Positions 13,286 to 23,555 of a DNA stretch of 64,000 nucleotides are shown here, piece by piece. Within the stretch, counting starts at the first letter, position 1. Each line of letters begins with the position of its first letter. The stretch is from the NCBI GenBank assembly GCA_014549065.1, contig JACDOX010000111.1:749045-813044 (forward strand), read 5' to 3'. A program made the translations under genes and the position numbers. This stretch comes from Cardinalis cardinalis (taxonomy: Eukaryota; Chordata; Aves; Passeriformes; Cardinalidae). The notes under the pieces were generated by a model. The model was not told the DNA's origin. It saw only the letters and a program-made list of their open reading frames with translations, and did no database searches.

Positions 13286-14496
13286 CTGTAATAAAACAAA
13301 CAGTTATTTTCTGGTATTCACAAAGTACCATCTAGAAATACTTTCAAGTACCTTTTAATAACAACATTTGCTTTAAAATAGTCTTTACAGTTTACATATT
13401 CAGTTTTAAGGAAATGCTCAGAAACAGGCAACAAGATCTTTTCTGTTATCATGTCAAAGAGCAGATGCTGTAGATGANCTACTCAAGCAATTTATTTAGG
13501 AATAAAATTTACTACAATTTAGGTCCAGCTTTAGCTGTTAAATTACTACAGAAAGTCTGACAGTTCTGGTATTTTNTCTTTGTTCTGGATGTGATAATGT
13601 CACATATAAAAACATTAAGAATGCAAAGTAACATTCTTCTAAACACAACTAGCAATGCAAGGGAAGTCCAAGGACAGTGAAGTTTTTTATCCTTGGTTCT
13701 TACAAGTAAATAGTCAGGAGTTCCACTAAAGAAAAAAAATTAAAAAACTAAAAAACACCTACCCTAAAAAAGTTGTATTTATATATATATATAAAAAATA
13801 AATAAAATTCAGTTAACTCCTGAAGTCTTATCAAGGCCATTTGGAGATCAATTCTGAAAACTTCAGACTCAAGAACCAGGACAGACTGCTAATCTTCATT
13901 TGCAGTTAAAAAAATAAAACAACAAAAACAAAACCCCAAGAAACCACAACTACAAAACACAAATAACAAAAAACCCAAACAAACAAAAATCCCAAACTTT
14001 CAACATCCCCCCAAAACAAAACCAAACCAAACCAAACCAAAGCCACTGAAAAAACCACACTGACAGTGGTATCTCATGTCCAATTAAAAAATATTTCTTC
14101 CACCACTGGAAAGTGTAAGGAAGAGAAAATTCCTAATTTATCACATAATCTCCTCCTCAAAGTGTGTCACCTACAAAATTTCATGTAAAGGGAGAAGNTA
14201 AGTCCATCAACTGGCAAATGCAGGCAAACCAGTTAACAGAGTAGGAATGGCATTCCAGCAGAGTTGTGCCAGCTCACCACAGAAACACATGACAGAGTTT
14301 GACGGTGGACCAAAGACAGGAGGAGTAAGAGGGGAAATGTACATTAAATCAGGAGTCATAACCAACAGAACATCTTAGTGACAGAAGAATGAAGAGGGCT
14401 TTTGGCCCCCACTCTAAGAACACTTCTCTACAGCTGCTGTATCATTAGGTAACACTGCACAGAGTAAAACACAGGGGTCTGGAAAGGCTCTCCCAC
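13286..14496 (-). other. USP9X intron 6
   Basis: 1211 bp of intron. A simple-sequence zone at about 13735-14040 contains a TA run and a long CAAA/CCAAA-rich tract, including four tandem CCAAA units. No gene-like content. Confidence 0.8.
13770..14042. repeat. A-rich simple-sequence tract with (TA)n and (CCAAA)n
   Basis: A (TA)n run near 13780-13792 is followed by AAATAAATAAAA. From about 13905 there is a long tract made of CAAA, AACAAA and AAACC units, ending in a pentanucleotide array of ACCAA at about 14022-14040. Confidence 0.75.
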
Positions 14497-14715
14497 CTTT
14501 GGTGATCTTGGGTCAGGAGGACGGGCATAAAGTTCATCTTCAGCGAGCTGGACTCCTGCAGGAACTGTTTCTGAGGGACGAGTACCATTGTATAGATGGA
14601 ATTTGCAGTGAGGATTTAAGGCCATGGCAAGAAGTTCAAGAAGAGGAAACCAATCTTGGGACAGCTTGGCCACACAGAGTTCCACTAGTCTATGAGTGTT
14701 GTTAATAATACATCT
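14497..14715 (-). CDS. USP9X: USP9X coding exon 6 (residues 146-218)
   Basis: This 219-nt exon has acceptor ATTAACAG|AGATGT and donor CCAAAG|GTGGGA, and is phase 0 at both ends. The first part encodes RCIINNTHRLVELCVAKLSQ and the helix around WFPLLELLAMALNPHC. From about residue 185 it encodes a proline-rich linker (NGTRPSETVPAGVQLAEDEL, then YARPPDPRSPK). That linker differs at about nine positions from the human protein as I remember it, whereas neighbouring exons are nearly unchanged. The linker probably lies between helical blocks. Confidence 0.96.
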
Positions 14716-15049
14716 CTGTTAATAAAAAAAAAGAACAAGTAAGAATGTAGCAGGGGACTGTACAACGAATATGAACTATAAACTTGTAACATACATGGGT
14801 CTAGTTCTCCCCAAATCATCTCANATGTTTTATTTCCTTCCAAAACTCTGGAGGCAATAAAGTGGAACACTGACAGAAAGATGAGTCCCCACTGCCTGTC
14901 CAGATCCATGCATACAAGAGTTTTCTCACAACTTGCTACTGAGTTTCAAAGATTAGCTTCAGTTTTTACAGTCTCCCCCTAATCACAATGGCAGTTTCCT
15001 TCCTTTTTAAATTACCACAGTCATCAGAAACATAACTTTAAAAACTCAC
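14716..15049 (-). other. USP9X intron 5
   Basis: 334 bp of intron with nothing recognisable. Confidence 0.85.
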
Positions 15050-15162
15050 ATGAATTTCAAACTTCCAGCCGCTCACTGCCTCGTCTGTAAGGATTTTTGT
15101 GAAGGATATTGTTAACCCATCTCGAAAAAATCGCTGGCATGCTTCACTTTTGACATCAAGGC
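15050..15162 (-). CDS. USP9X: USP9X coding exon 5 (residues 108-145)
   Basis: This 113-nt exon lies between TTTAAATAG|GCCTTG and ATTCAT|GTGAGT. It encodes [20 protein letters not shown], then [17 protein letters not shown], and ends in phase 0 after His145. The exon ends in T rather than the usual G, but the donor GTGAGT is otherwise strong. The sequence is identical to my recollection of mammalian USP9X. Confidence 0.97.
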
Positions 15163-15244
15163 CTATTTAAAATAAGAAAGAACAACAAACTATTAGACAT
15201 GGAATTTCATTAGCTGTTACATGAACNTTTTACATGCTGAAAGC

Positions 15245-15861
15245 AGAGACTTGGTGTGCTGGTGTTGATAAGTTCTTCTCTGTAGCTTGTACAGGGCTGT
15301 GTTTTGATTTGGGCTGGAAACAGTGTTGGTAGGTAGCACAGGGATGTTTTCTTTACTGCTGAGCAGGGCTCTCAGATCCAAGGTTTTCCTGCTTCTCACA
15401 GCACCCTGCCAGGAAGTAAGCTGGGGGTGCACAAGGATTTGGGAGGGGATACCATCAGGACAGCTGAGCCTAAAGGACCACAGGGATATCCCAGACCATA
15501 TGGGGCCATGATCAGCCTACAGAGCTGAGGAGGAAGGAAGCGGGAGATGTTTGAAGTGATGCTGTTTGTCTCCCCAAGTCACTGTCACCTGTGATGGAGC
15601 CCTGCTGCCCTGGGGATGGCTGAACACCTGCCCACCCATGGGAAAAGGTGCATGAATTCCCTGGTTTGCTTTGCTGGCAGAAATAAATAAATAAATAAAT
15701 AAATAAAACTTTGCTTTAGTTTTACCTCTTAAAACTGTCTTTATCCCAACCCATGAGATTTTTAACTTTTGCCTTTCTGATTCTCTCCCCCATCCCAGCA
15801 GAGGGGCAGTGAGACAGTGGCTGTGTGGTGCTTAGCTGCTGGCTGGGGTGAAATCACAACA
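15245..15861 (+). mobile_element. Solo ERV LTR, antisense in USP9X intron 4
   Basis: The segment has the features of a common avian endogenous-retrovirus LTR. A GTGATGGAGCCCTGCTG.CCTGGGGATGG block is followed by a polyadenylation region, an ACTGTCTTTATCCCAACCC segment, and a 3' end reading GTGGTGCTTAGCTGCTGG then TGGGGTGAAATCACAACA. No retroviral coding sequence flanks it, so it is a solo LTR. The polyadenylation region has expanded to about seven TAAA units (about 15681-15707). The 5' boundary is estimated by alignment to the related LTR at 20325-22600. Confidence 0.8.
15681..15709. repeat. (TAAA)n microsatellite inside the LTR
   Basis: AAATAAATAAATAAATAAAT continues as TAAATAAAAC, about seven perfect tetranucleotide units, at the site where the LTR family has its AATAAA signal. 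Confidence 0.9.
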
Positions 15862-18800
15862 TTTGGACTTCAAAGGCTTGGTGTTTAAAGTTTTAGAACT
15901 GATTCTAAACAAGTCTTGGATGAAAACAAATCTACATAAGCTTAAATGGACAAAAAACTCGATGGATTAATGTTCTAGCAAAACAACCTCAAAAAATTAC
16001 TCCTTTACATAATTTTAAAATTGTTTTTAAAAATATGTGATTTGGGTTGGTTTTTTCCCNCATGTTTACAACATACTTCAACAGATATACTAGCAAACAT
16101 AAGAGTAAGTACAATTCTTTTTTATGTTCTTCTTATCTACTTGCTAACAGCAAAACCAGTGAGTGAAGACAGGTAAAAATACCCATTTCAAGGAAATGCA
16201 GAAATACAGCTTCAGTAAGGAACTCAGTAGTGGTCCCACAGAAATGCAGATGAATCATCTTGAGAGAGATGGAGACGGTCTTTAGAGGGTGCTGGAAAAA
16301 ACTCCCATTGCTTGGCTGGCCTAACTTTTGGATGCACACGTGCCCATGCACACACAGATTTATTTTTTTTTGTCCCTAGGGGCTCCCTCTCTCTCCCATT
16401 CCATGCAATTCATCAAAACCACANATTTGGGATCAAGGATGAAGGTTTACTTTGTGCAGTGAAATCTCATTTCAGTTTAAGTTAGTTANAAATTCCAGAA
16501 GTTGCCTTGCATCTTGCTTGCATGTGACACATTGTAAAGTTCTGGCAGCATGTTAAAAACTGAGTGTAAATGTTAGGAGCAATAAAATCCTTCTGAAAGA
16601 AAGAGTAGAGAATATTCTTGCCTATAAAAAACCAAAACCTTAAAATAAACAATTTTTTATTTTTTAAATTTATAGTATCCAATTCACCACGGCATTTACT
16701 TCTGGAGCAAATCTCATTACTGAAAATACTCCATAAGTATTCCAGATTTATTGTGAAGATAAACATCAGTCTAGCTAATAAATGCTATTTTTCAAATAGG
16801 TTTTCTTCTATTAGCAAGTAACTCCAGACTATCTGTTGATAGGTTCATGGCTCATTGTTTAACAAAGAATAATACATTGATACCTACACATAAAAAGAGA
16901 ATTTTGCATAAATGGGTGCATCTGCCAGGAATAATGCAAGTCACAGTCTAACAGGATTCACACTANTCTGTCAAATTCGCTCCTTTCACTTGAAGGTGGT
17001 AATGCTGACATTTCATTCCTAAAAGTACTTTCAATTAGTTTAGTTATGTCCAATTGTAGTTCCTGAAAAGATTTAAAGATGATGCAGATATCACTCTGAT
17101 TTTATAGCCAGGGTCACAAAGAAGTAGCTACCCTGAAGTCACTCCAGAATGCCGATGGCCATGGGGTGTGTTTGGAATAAAAAGTTTTTCAGAGCCCTAA
17201 TCACAAGAAAATAGTGCCTGCAAAAACAGGTAGTGGGGTCTTTCTAGGTTTTGTTGCTTCACAATTTAAATAGGAAACAGTCAGAAATACAGAGTTTATG
17301 TAATTTAAAAGCTGATTATTTCTCAGTATATCCTTTCAGTTCCCTCCTTCTGGAAACAGATCTTGTCAGAATATGAAAAATTCCCACAGACAGGTAGAAA
17401 GGGGTTGAATTTTAGATGTTACTGAGATAATGGAGCAGTTTAATCTATTAAGAAATANACACAACCAAACCATTTCTATTGCTTCTCTATATATACTCCA
17501 CTCAAACAGTGTCTGCCAAGCTCCGAGCTACCAAAACAGTGTCAGTTACACCCTATCATATTCCTTGGGAACTGGAAGTTATTTAAAAAGAACCACATTA
17601 GCCATCATGTAACTTCAAGTAGCAAAAAACCCTCCAAAAATCTAGGATGAAGCTGTAAAGATAACACAGTAAACAACTAATATTAAGAGCTTTGCTTGTT
17701 TTCTCCTTATCTAATAATCCTAGTGTTTACACATAGCAATTCATCTAGAGGGCAAGAGGAAACATAATTAAGTAGCAACACTGAAGTACTTTTTAGAATT
17801 GTACACCAACAACTTAATTAAAATCAAAGTGCAAAAGCATATGAATATGTTTCCACTGTTTTTCACAACTTCAAGGGGAAAAATAAGCTTTTCTTTTGGG
17901 GAACTTTCAACTAAGCCTGATGCTTTGGGCAAGTACCCTGATGTCAGGAGTAGTTAGAAATCTCATTCTGCTCTTATTACTTCACTGCATTGACAGCTTT
18001 TAGGTTTTGGGTTGTTTTTCTTNTTAAAGATGACTTAACAGCTGGCAGAATATACTTCTCCTCTCTCACAAATCACAAGTAGATAATTTCTTACTGCACT
18101 GTTCCAACAATGCAGACACAAAGGTGGCTGCACTTTCTCNTGAAAAGCTGGCATTCTTTTCCCTTCAGAACAGATGTGATCCCTTGANCATCCTACACTT
18201 GCTTGAGGATTCCTGCCAGGCCCAGCTACACACAAAGCNACCAATTCCAAGCAGAACTAGATAAAAAAGCTGATAAAAAAGTGTTGGCAACAATATGTCA
18301 TTATCCTTGCTGGATCACAAGGATGCACCCTAACTTTTGTTTCTCCATAGAGTGCTCCAAAGCAAAAGAGACTTAACAATCAAGACAACCCAGAATATCA
18401 TGACCACAATCAGCTTTTTAGTCTNGAAGCTGCCTAAGAATAACATTTATTAACATGGAAATGAAGTTGTCCTGGGTCAGCACCTATACAGAAGAAAGAG
18501 CAGGCACTTTGTACAATGCTATATTCGAAACACGAAGAGCCGGTGAGTGTAGATATCCTAAAAAATTATTTTGCTTTGACTCCTGCTATTACTCAAACAC
18601 AAGCAATCTCCCAGGAGAACAGAACTTTGCAGAACTCATGGCAAACCCATCAATCTGACCAGTACAATTTAACANGCACATACACTGTCCTGATACGGAA
18701 CCCTCTTACTCCCAAGTCAGACAGAAGCAAGCACTGGTAGGACTAAGCCATGCTGTTTAAAATTCTAACTTTTCTCTGATACTCTTAAAAGTATATGAGT

Positions 18801-19203
18801 GCCAAATCTGAACAAAAATTTCTGCTAAGACATTTGAAAGGTAGACTAGAAACTTATCAAAAAATAAAAACAACTAGAATTCTTTGCGTTTTAGCATCTN
18901 CTATAAAGACCAAACCCACTAGGTNTGATATCAAAGTGAATACAGAAAACAGGTATGACAGGAATGACAGGATTTTTATATCTCTGAGCTTATTCAATTT
19001 CCCAACTCANGCTAAGGCACCTATTTCTAACTACATTCATGGCTTTTTTATAGTTCTCATAAGATTTTGCATAGCACTCTGATACAATCTTCAAAACCAG
19101 GGTTGCAACAGAAATTATTAACAATTTTTAAGCCTTCACCAGGGATTCAAAAGACAAAAAAAACTTTGCACACCAGTCCAATAATCAAATGTCTTTCAGT
19201 TAC

Positions 19204-19283
19204 CTTTTTTACTTAGGTCAATAGCAGCTTCTAGAAGAACTTCTAATTCCCCCTTCGGCAATACAGGAACAACCCATCGAGGC
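19204..19283 (-). CDS. USP9X: USP9X coding exon 4 (residues 81-108)
   Basis: This 80-nt exon lies between AATATAG|GCCTCG and AAAAAG|GTAACT. It completes Arg81 and encodes [20 protein letters not shown] followed by IDLSKK, the first amphipathic helix of the helical scaffold. It ends with one base of Gly108, so the following intron is phase 1. The intron before it is only 303 bp. Confidence 0.97.
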
Positions 19284-19586
19284 CTATATTCAAAAACAAA
19301 CAAACCCAATTTCAATTGTGCTTCTGAAAAATCAAGAATTCTTGCCCCATTGTAATGCTTTTAAATATAGGCTCAGTACATAGATTTTTAAATGCCCTGA
19401 NGAGTATTACACTAATCAATCCAAAGAAAACCATATTCTGCTTCAAGCTTCTTTCTCTTTACAACTTTAACACAACAAAAAAAGCATTTCAAGAAGTCCA
19501 GTGAAACAAAGATATAAAAATTCTGATTCCACTATCAAGATGTTTGCACAAATCATCAACATGTTTTTAAAAAAGTGTGAAAATAC
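19284..19586 (-). other. USP9X intron 3
   Basis: 303 bp of AT-rich intron with nothing recognisable. Confidence 0.85.
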
Positions 19587-19732
19587 CTGTTGATCATGTC
19601 ATCCAACTTTGCCAGGTCTGTGTGTGGAAATGCAGGCTCCTCATCTTCAAGCTGGGGTGGAGCATCAGCTTGGCCCTGCTCATCAGGCGGGGTAGCTGGG
19701 GAGTTCTCATTTGAAGAATCAGGTGAAGAAGT
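19587..19732 (-). CDS. USP9X: USP9X coding exon 3 (residues 33-81)
   Basis: This 146-nt exon follows an acceptor reading CATTTTAG|ACTTCT and ends at CAACAG|GTATTT. It encodes TSSPDSSNENSPATPPDEQG, then an acidic stretch with PPQLEDEEPAFPH, and the start of the folded region (DLAKLDDMIN). The Ser/Pro/Glu-rich first half is expected to be disordered. The last codon is split 2+1 with the next exon (AG|G, Arg81), so the intron is phase 2. It matches vertebrate USP9X from memory, with one visible change from human (Ala for Gly in the QGQAD stretch). Confidence 0.97.
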
Positions 19733-20324
19733 CTAAAATGAAGATGGAAAACACTTCAAGTACTACCTACACTCGGGCTCCACTCGTTTTGGCAGTTTTC
19801 GGTCACAATGTATTCCAAAGAAATATCTCAAGTACATATCAATATAAAACAGTTTTATTTCAGATTTATTAACAAAAATAGAGCATAAAATGTGCTAAAT
19901 TTTTCTATCTTGGCAGTTTAAAAATCAAGCTACTTTCCCAGCAAGGAAAGTGGGGTTTTTTTTGGTAACGGCTTCTATTTTCAGCAGATCATTTTTCCAG
20001 AAGGTGAAATAAATACACTGAAGCTTCAGTTTTTATAAATCTTGTCCAGAAAAGTTGATTTCTTTAAGTAGAGAGATAGTCTTCAACAAAAGCGCAGAAG
20101 AAAACAATAATGAAAAACATTTTCTTAAAGACTTTGCTACACCTAAGTGACTCACTACTATAACCATCTACTAATCAACCTTGAAGAAAAGTTAAATCCT
20201 CTTTGATGGGCCATGCAAAATACAACACATTAGACAGATGTCTGATATTATTCATACACAGAAATAGTATAAACTGACAATAAGAGCAAGACTTAGGAAG
20301 ACAAAAGCTCAAGAACATTTTTCA

Positions 20325-20515
20325 CCTGCTGTGCCACATCTGTTTNGCAGGAAGAGTTATTTTCTTCACAGCAGCCTGTAGGGTGCTAGGTTTTGGATNT
20401 GTGACCAAAACAGCACTGGGAACACATCAGTGTTTTGTCTGTTGGTGAACAGTGCTATCACAGATTCAAGGCTTGTTTTTCTCTTCAATAACTCCTGTCA
20501 GAACTCAGACACAGG
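20325..20515 (+). mobile_element. ERV LTR, 5' piece (interrupted by CR1)
   Basis: The stretch aligns by eye with the start of the LTR at 15245-15861. Shared landmarks, in order, are CTGTA..GGG, GGTTTTG(G)AT, AAACAG, TGTTTT, GAGCAG/GAACAG, CAGAT.CAAGG and CTG.CAG. The matching remainder resumes at about 22247, after a CR1 element. Same orientation, antisense to USP9X. Ends are approximate. Confidence 0.65.
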
Positions 20516-22246
20516 CAGGAGATACCATGAGGTGGAAGCAGGAAAGGCCACCTGGGATGTTGTCAGAGNATGAAGAGATGTAATGAAGCAAGCCAAGGCT
20601 CACTTGGAATTAAACCTGGTTAAGGACGTCAAGGGTAACAACAAGAGCTCCTTCAAATACACCATAACCAAAATAAATACATGGGAAAATGTGGTCCTGT
20701 TGCTGCCTCAGCCAGGAGACTGAGGAGAAGGTCTAGAGGAAGTTTCCTTTGGTCAAGAAGACTGGGTGGAGACCATGTAATAAACTTCATATCCACAGGT
20801 CCANGGGCCCTGATGGGATGCACNCACAAATGCTGAGAGAACTGCTGGAATCATAGTGAGGCAAGAGAGGCGCCTGAGGGTTGGAAGAAAGCAAACGTCA
20901 CCCCAGTCTTCAATAAGAGCAAGATGGAGGACCTAGGGAACTACTGGCCGGTCAGCCTCACTTCAACATCTGGAGAGGGAACACAATAGTTCACTCTGGA
21001 GGCCACCTCTACCCACATGGAAGACAAGAGGGAGATCAGGAGAGGTCAGCATGGATTCACTAAAGCAAATCACGTCTGACCAGCCTGATTGCTTTCTATA
21101 ATGAAACAACAACCTGGATGGATGAGGGGAGAGCAGGGGGTGTTGTCTGCCTCAACTTCAGCAAGGCTCTGACACTGTCTCTCACAGCCTCTGCATTCAC
21201 AAACTCAAGAAGCGAGGACAGGGTGAGTGGACAGTGAGGTGCACTGAGAAGTGCCTGAATGGCAGACCCCAGAGGTTGCTACTCGGTGGCACAAGGTCCA
21301 GTTGGAGGCCTGGCACCNGTGGTGGCCCCCAAGGTTCAATACTTGGCCCAGNACTGTTNTACTTATTCATCAATGACCTGGCTGAGGGCAGATGCCTCCT
21401 CAGTGAGTTCTCTGGTGACACAAGGCTGGGACGAGGAGCCAATACCCCAGAGAGCCCTGCAGCCCTTGGGAAGGACCTCNACAGGANGGACAGATGGACA
21501 GAGAACCTCCTGAAACCCAGCAAGAGCAAATGCAGGGTCCTGCCCTGGGGAAGAACAACCCCAGGCACCAGGACAGGCTGGGACTGACCTGCTGGGAAGC
21601 AGCTCTGGGGAGAAGGACCTGGGGGTCCTGGGGGACAATGAGCTGTCCCTGAGCCAGCATCGTGTCCCTGTGGCCAAGAGGGCCAAGGGGATCCTGGGGT
21701 GCACTAGGAAGAGCACTGCCAGCAGGTGAGGGAGGTGATGCTGCCACTCTGCTCAGCCCTGTGAGGATCACCTGGAGTGCTGTGTCCATTTGGGGCTGGT
21801 AAGTACAGGGGAGAGGTGGAGCTCCTGGAGCAGCTCAAGCAGAGAATGGCAAAGATGATGAAGAAACTGGANCATCTCACTGAGGAAAGGATGAGAGAGC
21901 TGGGCCTATTTAACCTGGAGATGGCTTAGAGGGGATCTCAATAATATCTACAGAAAGGTGTCAGAGGATGGACCAGGCTCTGCCCCATGANGCCCAAGAA
22001 CAGGACAAGAGGCAATGGGCAAAAANTGAAACAGAGTTCCACCTGAACACAAGGAAGAACTTAACAGTGAGNCTGACTAAGCACTGGAATGGATTGCCCT
22101 GAGAGGTTGTGGAGTCTCCTTCTCTGGAGATATATTGTCTGGTCACAATCCTCAGTAAGGTGGTCTAGGGAACCCTGCTTGAGCAGGCAACTTGGATTAG
22201 ATGACCACCAGCTGTCCCTTCAAATCTTACCCATCCTGTGATTCTC
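20516..22246 (+). mobile_element. CR1 LINE, 5'-truncated, about 1.7 kb
   Basis: The sequence shows the landmarks of chicken-repeat-1 elements on the plus strand: GGTGGAAGCAGGAAAGGCCA at the start, then GTCAAGGGTAACAACAAG, and a degenerate reverse-transcriptase region including a frame that reads YLFINDLAEG near 21360-21390. The CR1 3' region follows, with GGAAGAACTTAACAGTGAG, GGATTGCCCTGAGAGGTTGTGG and a terminal CCTGTGATTCT. Reading frames are broken by stops and shifts and by several Ns, so it is not functional. It lies inside an LTR. Confidence 0.85.
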
Positions 22247-22605
22247 ACTTTGCCCCCAGCAGTCAGCAGGACAAGAGGCTGGGAGGGGACACAGCCGGGA
22301 GAGCTGACCTGAAATGACCCAAAAGACACTCCATGCCACAGAGCATCACACTTGGCAATAAAACAAAGGGTTTTTTTTCCCAAGGCAGCTGTTGCTTGGG
22401 GACTGGTTGGGCATCATCAGCTGGTAGTGAGTGATGGCACTTGCATCACTTGTTTCCCTCTACCCCCTTCATTTATTAAACTGTACTTGTCTCAGCCNAA
22501 ACAGTTTCTCACTTTTTCCTTCCAATTCTCTACCCCATCCCACTGAGGCAGAGGGAATCAGACAGTGGAGACTTCCTTGGCAGTTCAGGGCCAGCCCACC
22601 ACACA
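22247..22605 (+). mobile_element. ERV LTR, 3' piece (after CR1)
   Basis: The segment begins GGACAAGAGGCTGGGAGGGG, parallel to GCACAAGGATTTGGGAGGGG at 15428-15447. It continues with the family's GGGACTGGTTGGGCATCATC block, a TTTATTAAACTGTACTTGTC polyadenylation region and a TCTCTACCCCATCCCACTGA segment near the 3' end. Together with 20325-20515 it makes one LTR split by the CR1. Confidence 0.75.
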
Positions 22606-23304
22606 TATCGAAGTACAATTCACTCTCAGGAAGGAACAATCACTAAACCTTTTGGTATTAAAAAAAAACCATCTTCACACTGAATTAAATAACAAAGCAT
22701 GGTTCTTCTCTTAAATGGTTTTGGCTTTACATGATACTGCATCTTCTCTGGTATTTTTTTCCCCAACAAAAAAGAATCATTACACTGTGATGTAATATAT
22801 GAAAGCTTTTGCTTTTCTTTTGAAAGCAAGGAACATGAGAAGCTGTTCAGGAAGTCAAGTACAATGAACAGAGACCCGGATGCAGCTGCCCTGGAAGGGC
22901 TGATACCTGAGCAAGCTGCTTTATCCAGAAAGTGCTTTTGCAAAACTGAGCAGAAACCAAACTCACAGAGNGCTTTTACCAATCTGTGGCAGGTTCTACA
23001 ATGTGGTTCAGAAAAAAGCTTCTGGTATTAATCCAAGAAGACTTCTTATCCAAAACAGGTATGCTTGAAAGAACTATGCCACTGCCTGAAAAGGCANCAT
23101 TTTTGCAATGCCATGCTCTCTAACCATATTTACTTTGCCAATACCACTGCCTTCATCCCTCCAAATATTGTTGNACTTCCAGACANGCACACAAAAACAT
23201 CTAACTTAACNAGAGATCTCCAGAAGTATACAAATAATGCAGGAACACTATTTCTAAAGAACAAAGTCCTTTATTTTTAGATGAATTGATTGTTAATACC
23301 ATAC

Positions 23305-23400
23305 CTGATTCTGCTGGAGGGGAGGCTGGGACTGTCCATCAGGAGCCTGACCCTGGCTATCATTCCCTCCTACCGGAGAGCCACGAGTCGTGGCTGTCAT
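23305..23400 (-). CDS. USP9X: USP9X coding exon 2 (residues 1-32)
   Basis: This exon holds the start codon at 23400-23398 in a fair initiation context, with A at -3. It encodes 32 residues beginning MTATTRGSPVGGND and ending PPLQQNQ. The segment is rich in Gly, Pro and Gln and is expected to be disordered. The opening residues are the known USP9X N-terminus. The donor reads CAG|GTATGG and the following intron is phase 0. There is no downstream competing start. An in-frame TAA at 23437-23439 lies 36 nt upstream, which closes the frame and supports this Met as the initiator. Compared with my memory of the human protein, only residue 15 (Ser here, Asn in human) differs. Confidence 0.97.
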
Positions 23401-23436
23401 ACTCGACACAGGGCAGATCTTTGCAATTTTGTCTGC

Positions 23437-23550
23437 TTATGTAGTTGATGTGAGAGAAGAAATTATAGTCCACTTAGTAAAGTTGAAGTACCAGCATATG
23501 NTTGCCTTAAAAAGCTCCAACTCAAGAACATGCCATCTTGCAGAGACCAT
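23437..23550 (-). other. Upstream ORF d in USP9X exon 2 (37 codons)
   Basis: The ATG has both G at -3 and G at +4, which is a strong initiation context. The frame runs 37 codons to TAA at 23439-23437. It is in the same frame as USP9X but closes 36 nt upstream of the main start. It overlaps upstream ORF c for most of its length. A third ATG in this exon (23536-23534, context AAGATGG) opens a four-codon frame ending with TGA at 23524-23522. Confidence 0.5.
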
Positions 23551-23555
23551 TGCAT
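23463..23555 (-). other. Upstream ORF c in USP9X exon 2 (30 codons)
   Basis: The ATG lies three bases into exon 2, with A at -3 and C at +4, and the frame runs 30 codons to TAA at 23465-23463. It is out of frame with USP9X and ends before the main start, so it would act as a cis-acting upstream ORF, not an N-terminal extension. Its predicted peptide starts MQWSLQDG and resembles nothing I know. Whether it is translated cannot be judged from sequence. Confidence 0.5.

Larger units (their letters stand above)
15163..19203 (-). other. USP9X intron 4
   Basis: 4041 bp of intron. It contains a solo ERV LTR next to exon 5 (described separately). From about 15870 to 19203 the sequence is AT-rich and I recognise nothing. 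Confidence 0.8.
19733..23304 (-). other. USP9X intron 2
   Basis: 3572 bp of intron. Its middle (about 20325-22600) is an ERV LTR interrupted by a CR1 LINE, both antisense to the gene. The flanks at 19733-20320 and 22605-23300 are AT-rich with nothing recognised. Confidence 0.8.

Noticed and set aside
21197..21789. Several overlapping open frames of 110-130 codons on both strands
   Set aside because: All lie in the CR1 LINE. The GC-rich 3' region of CR1 gives spurious frames on both strands.
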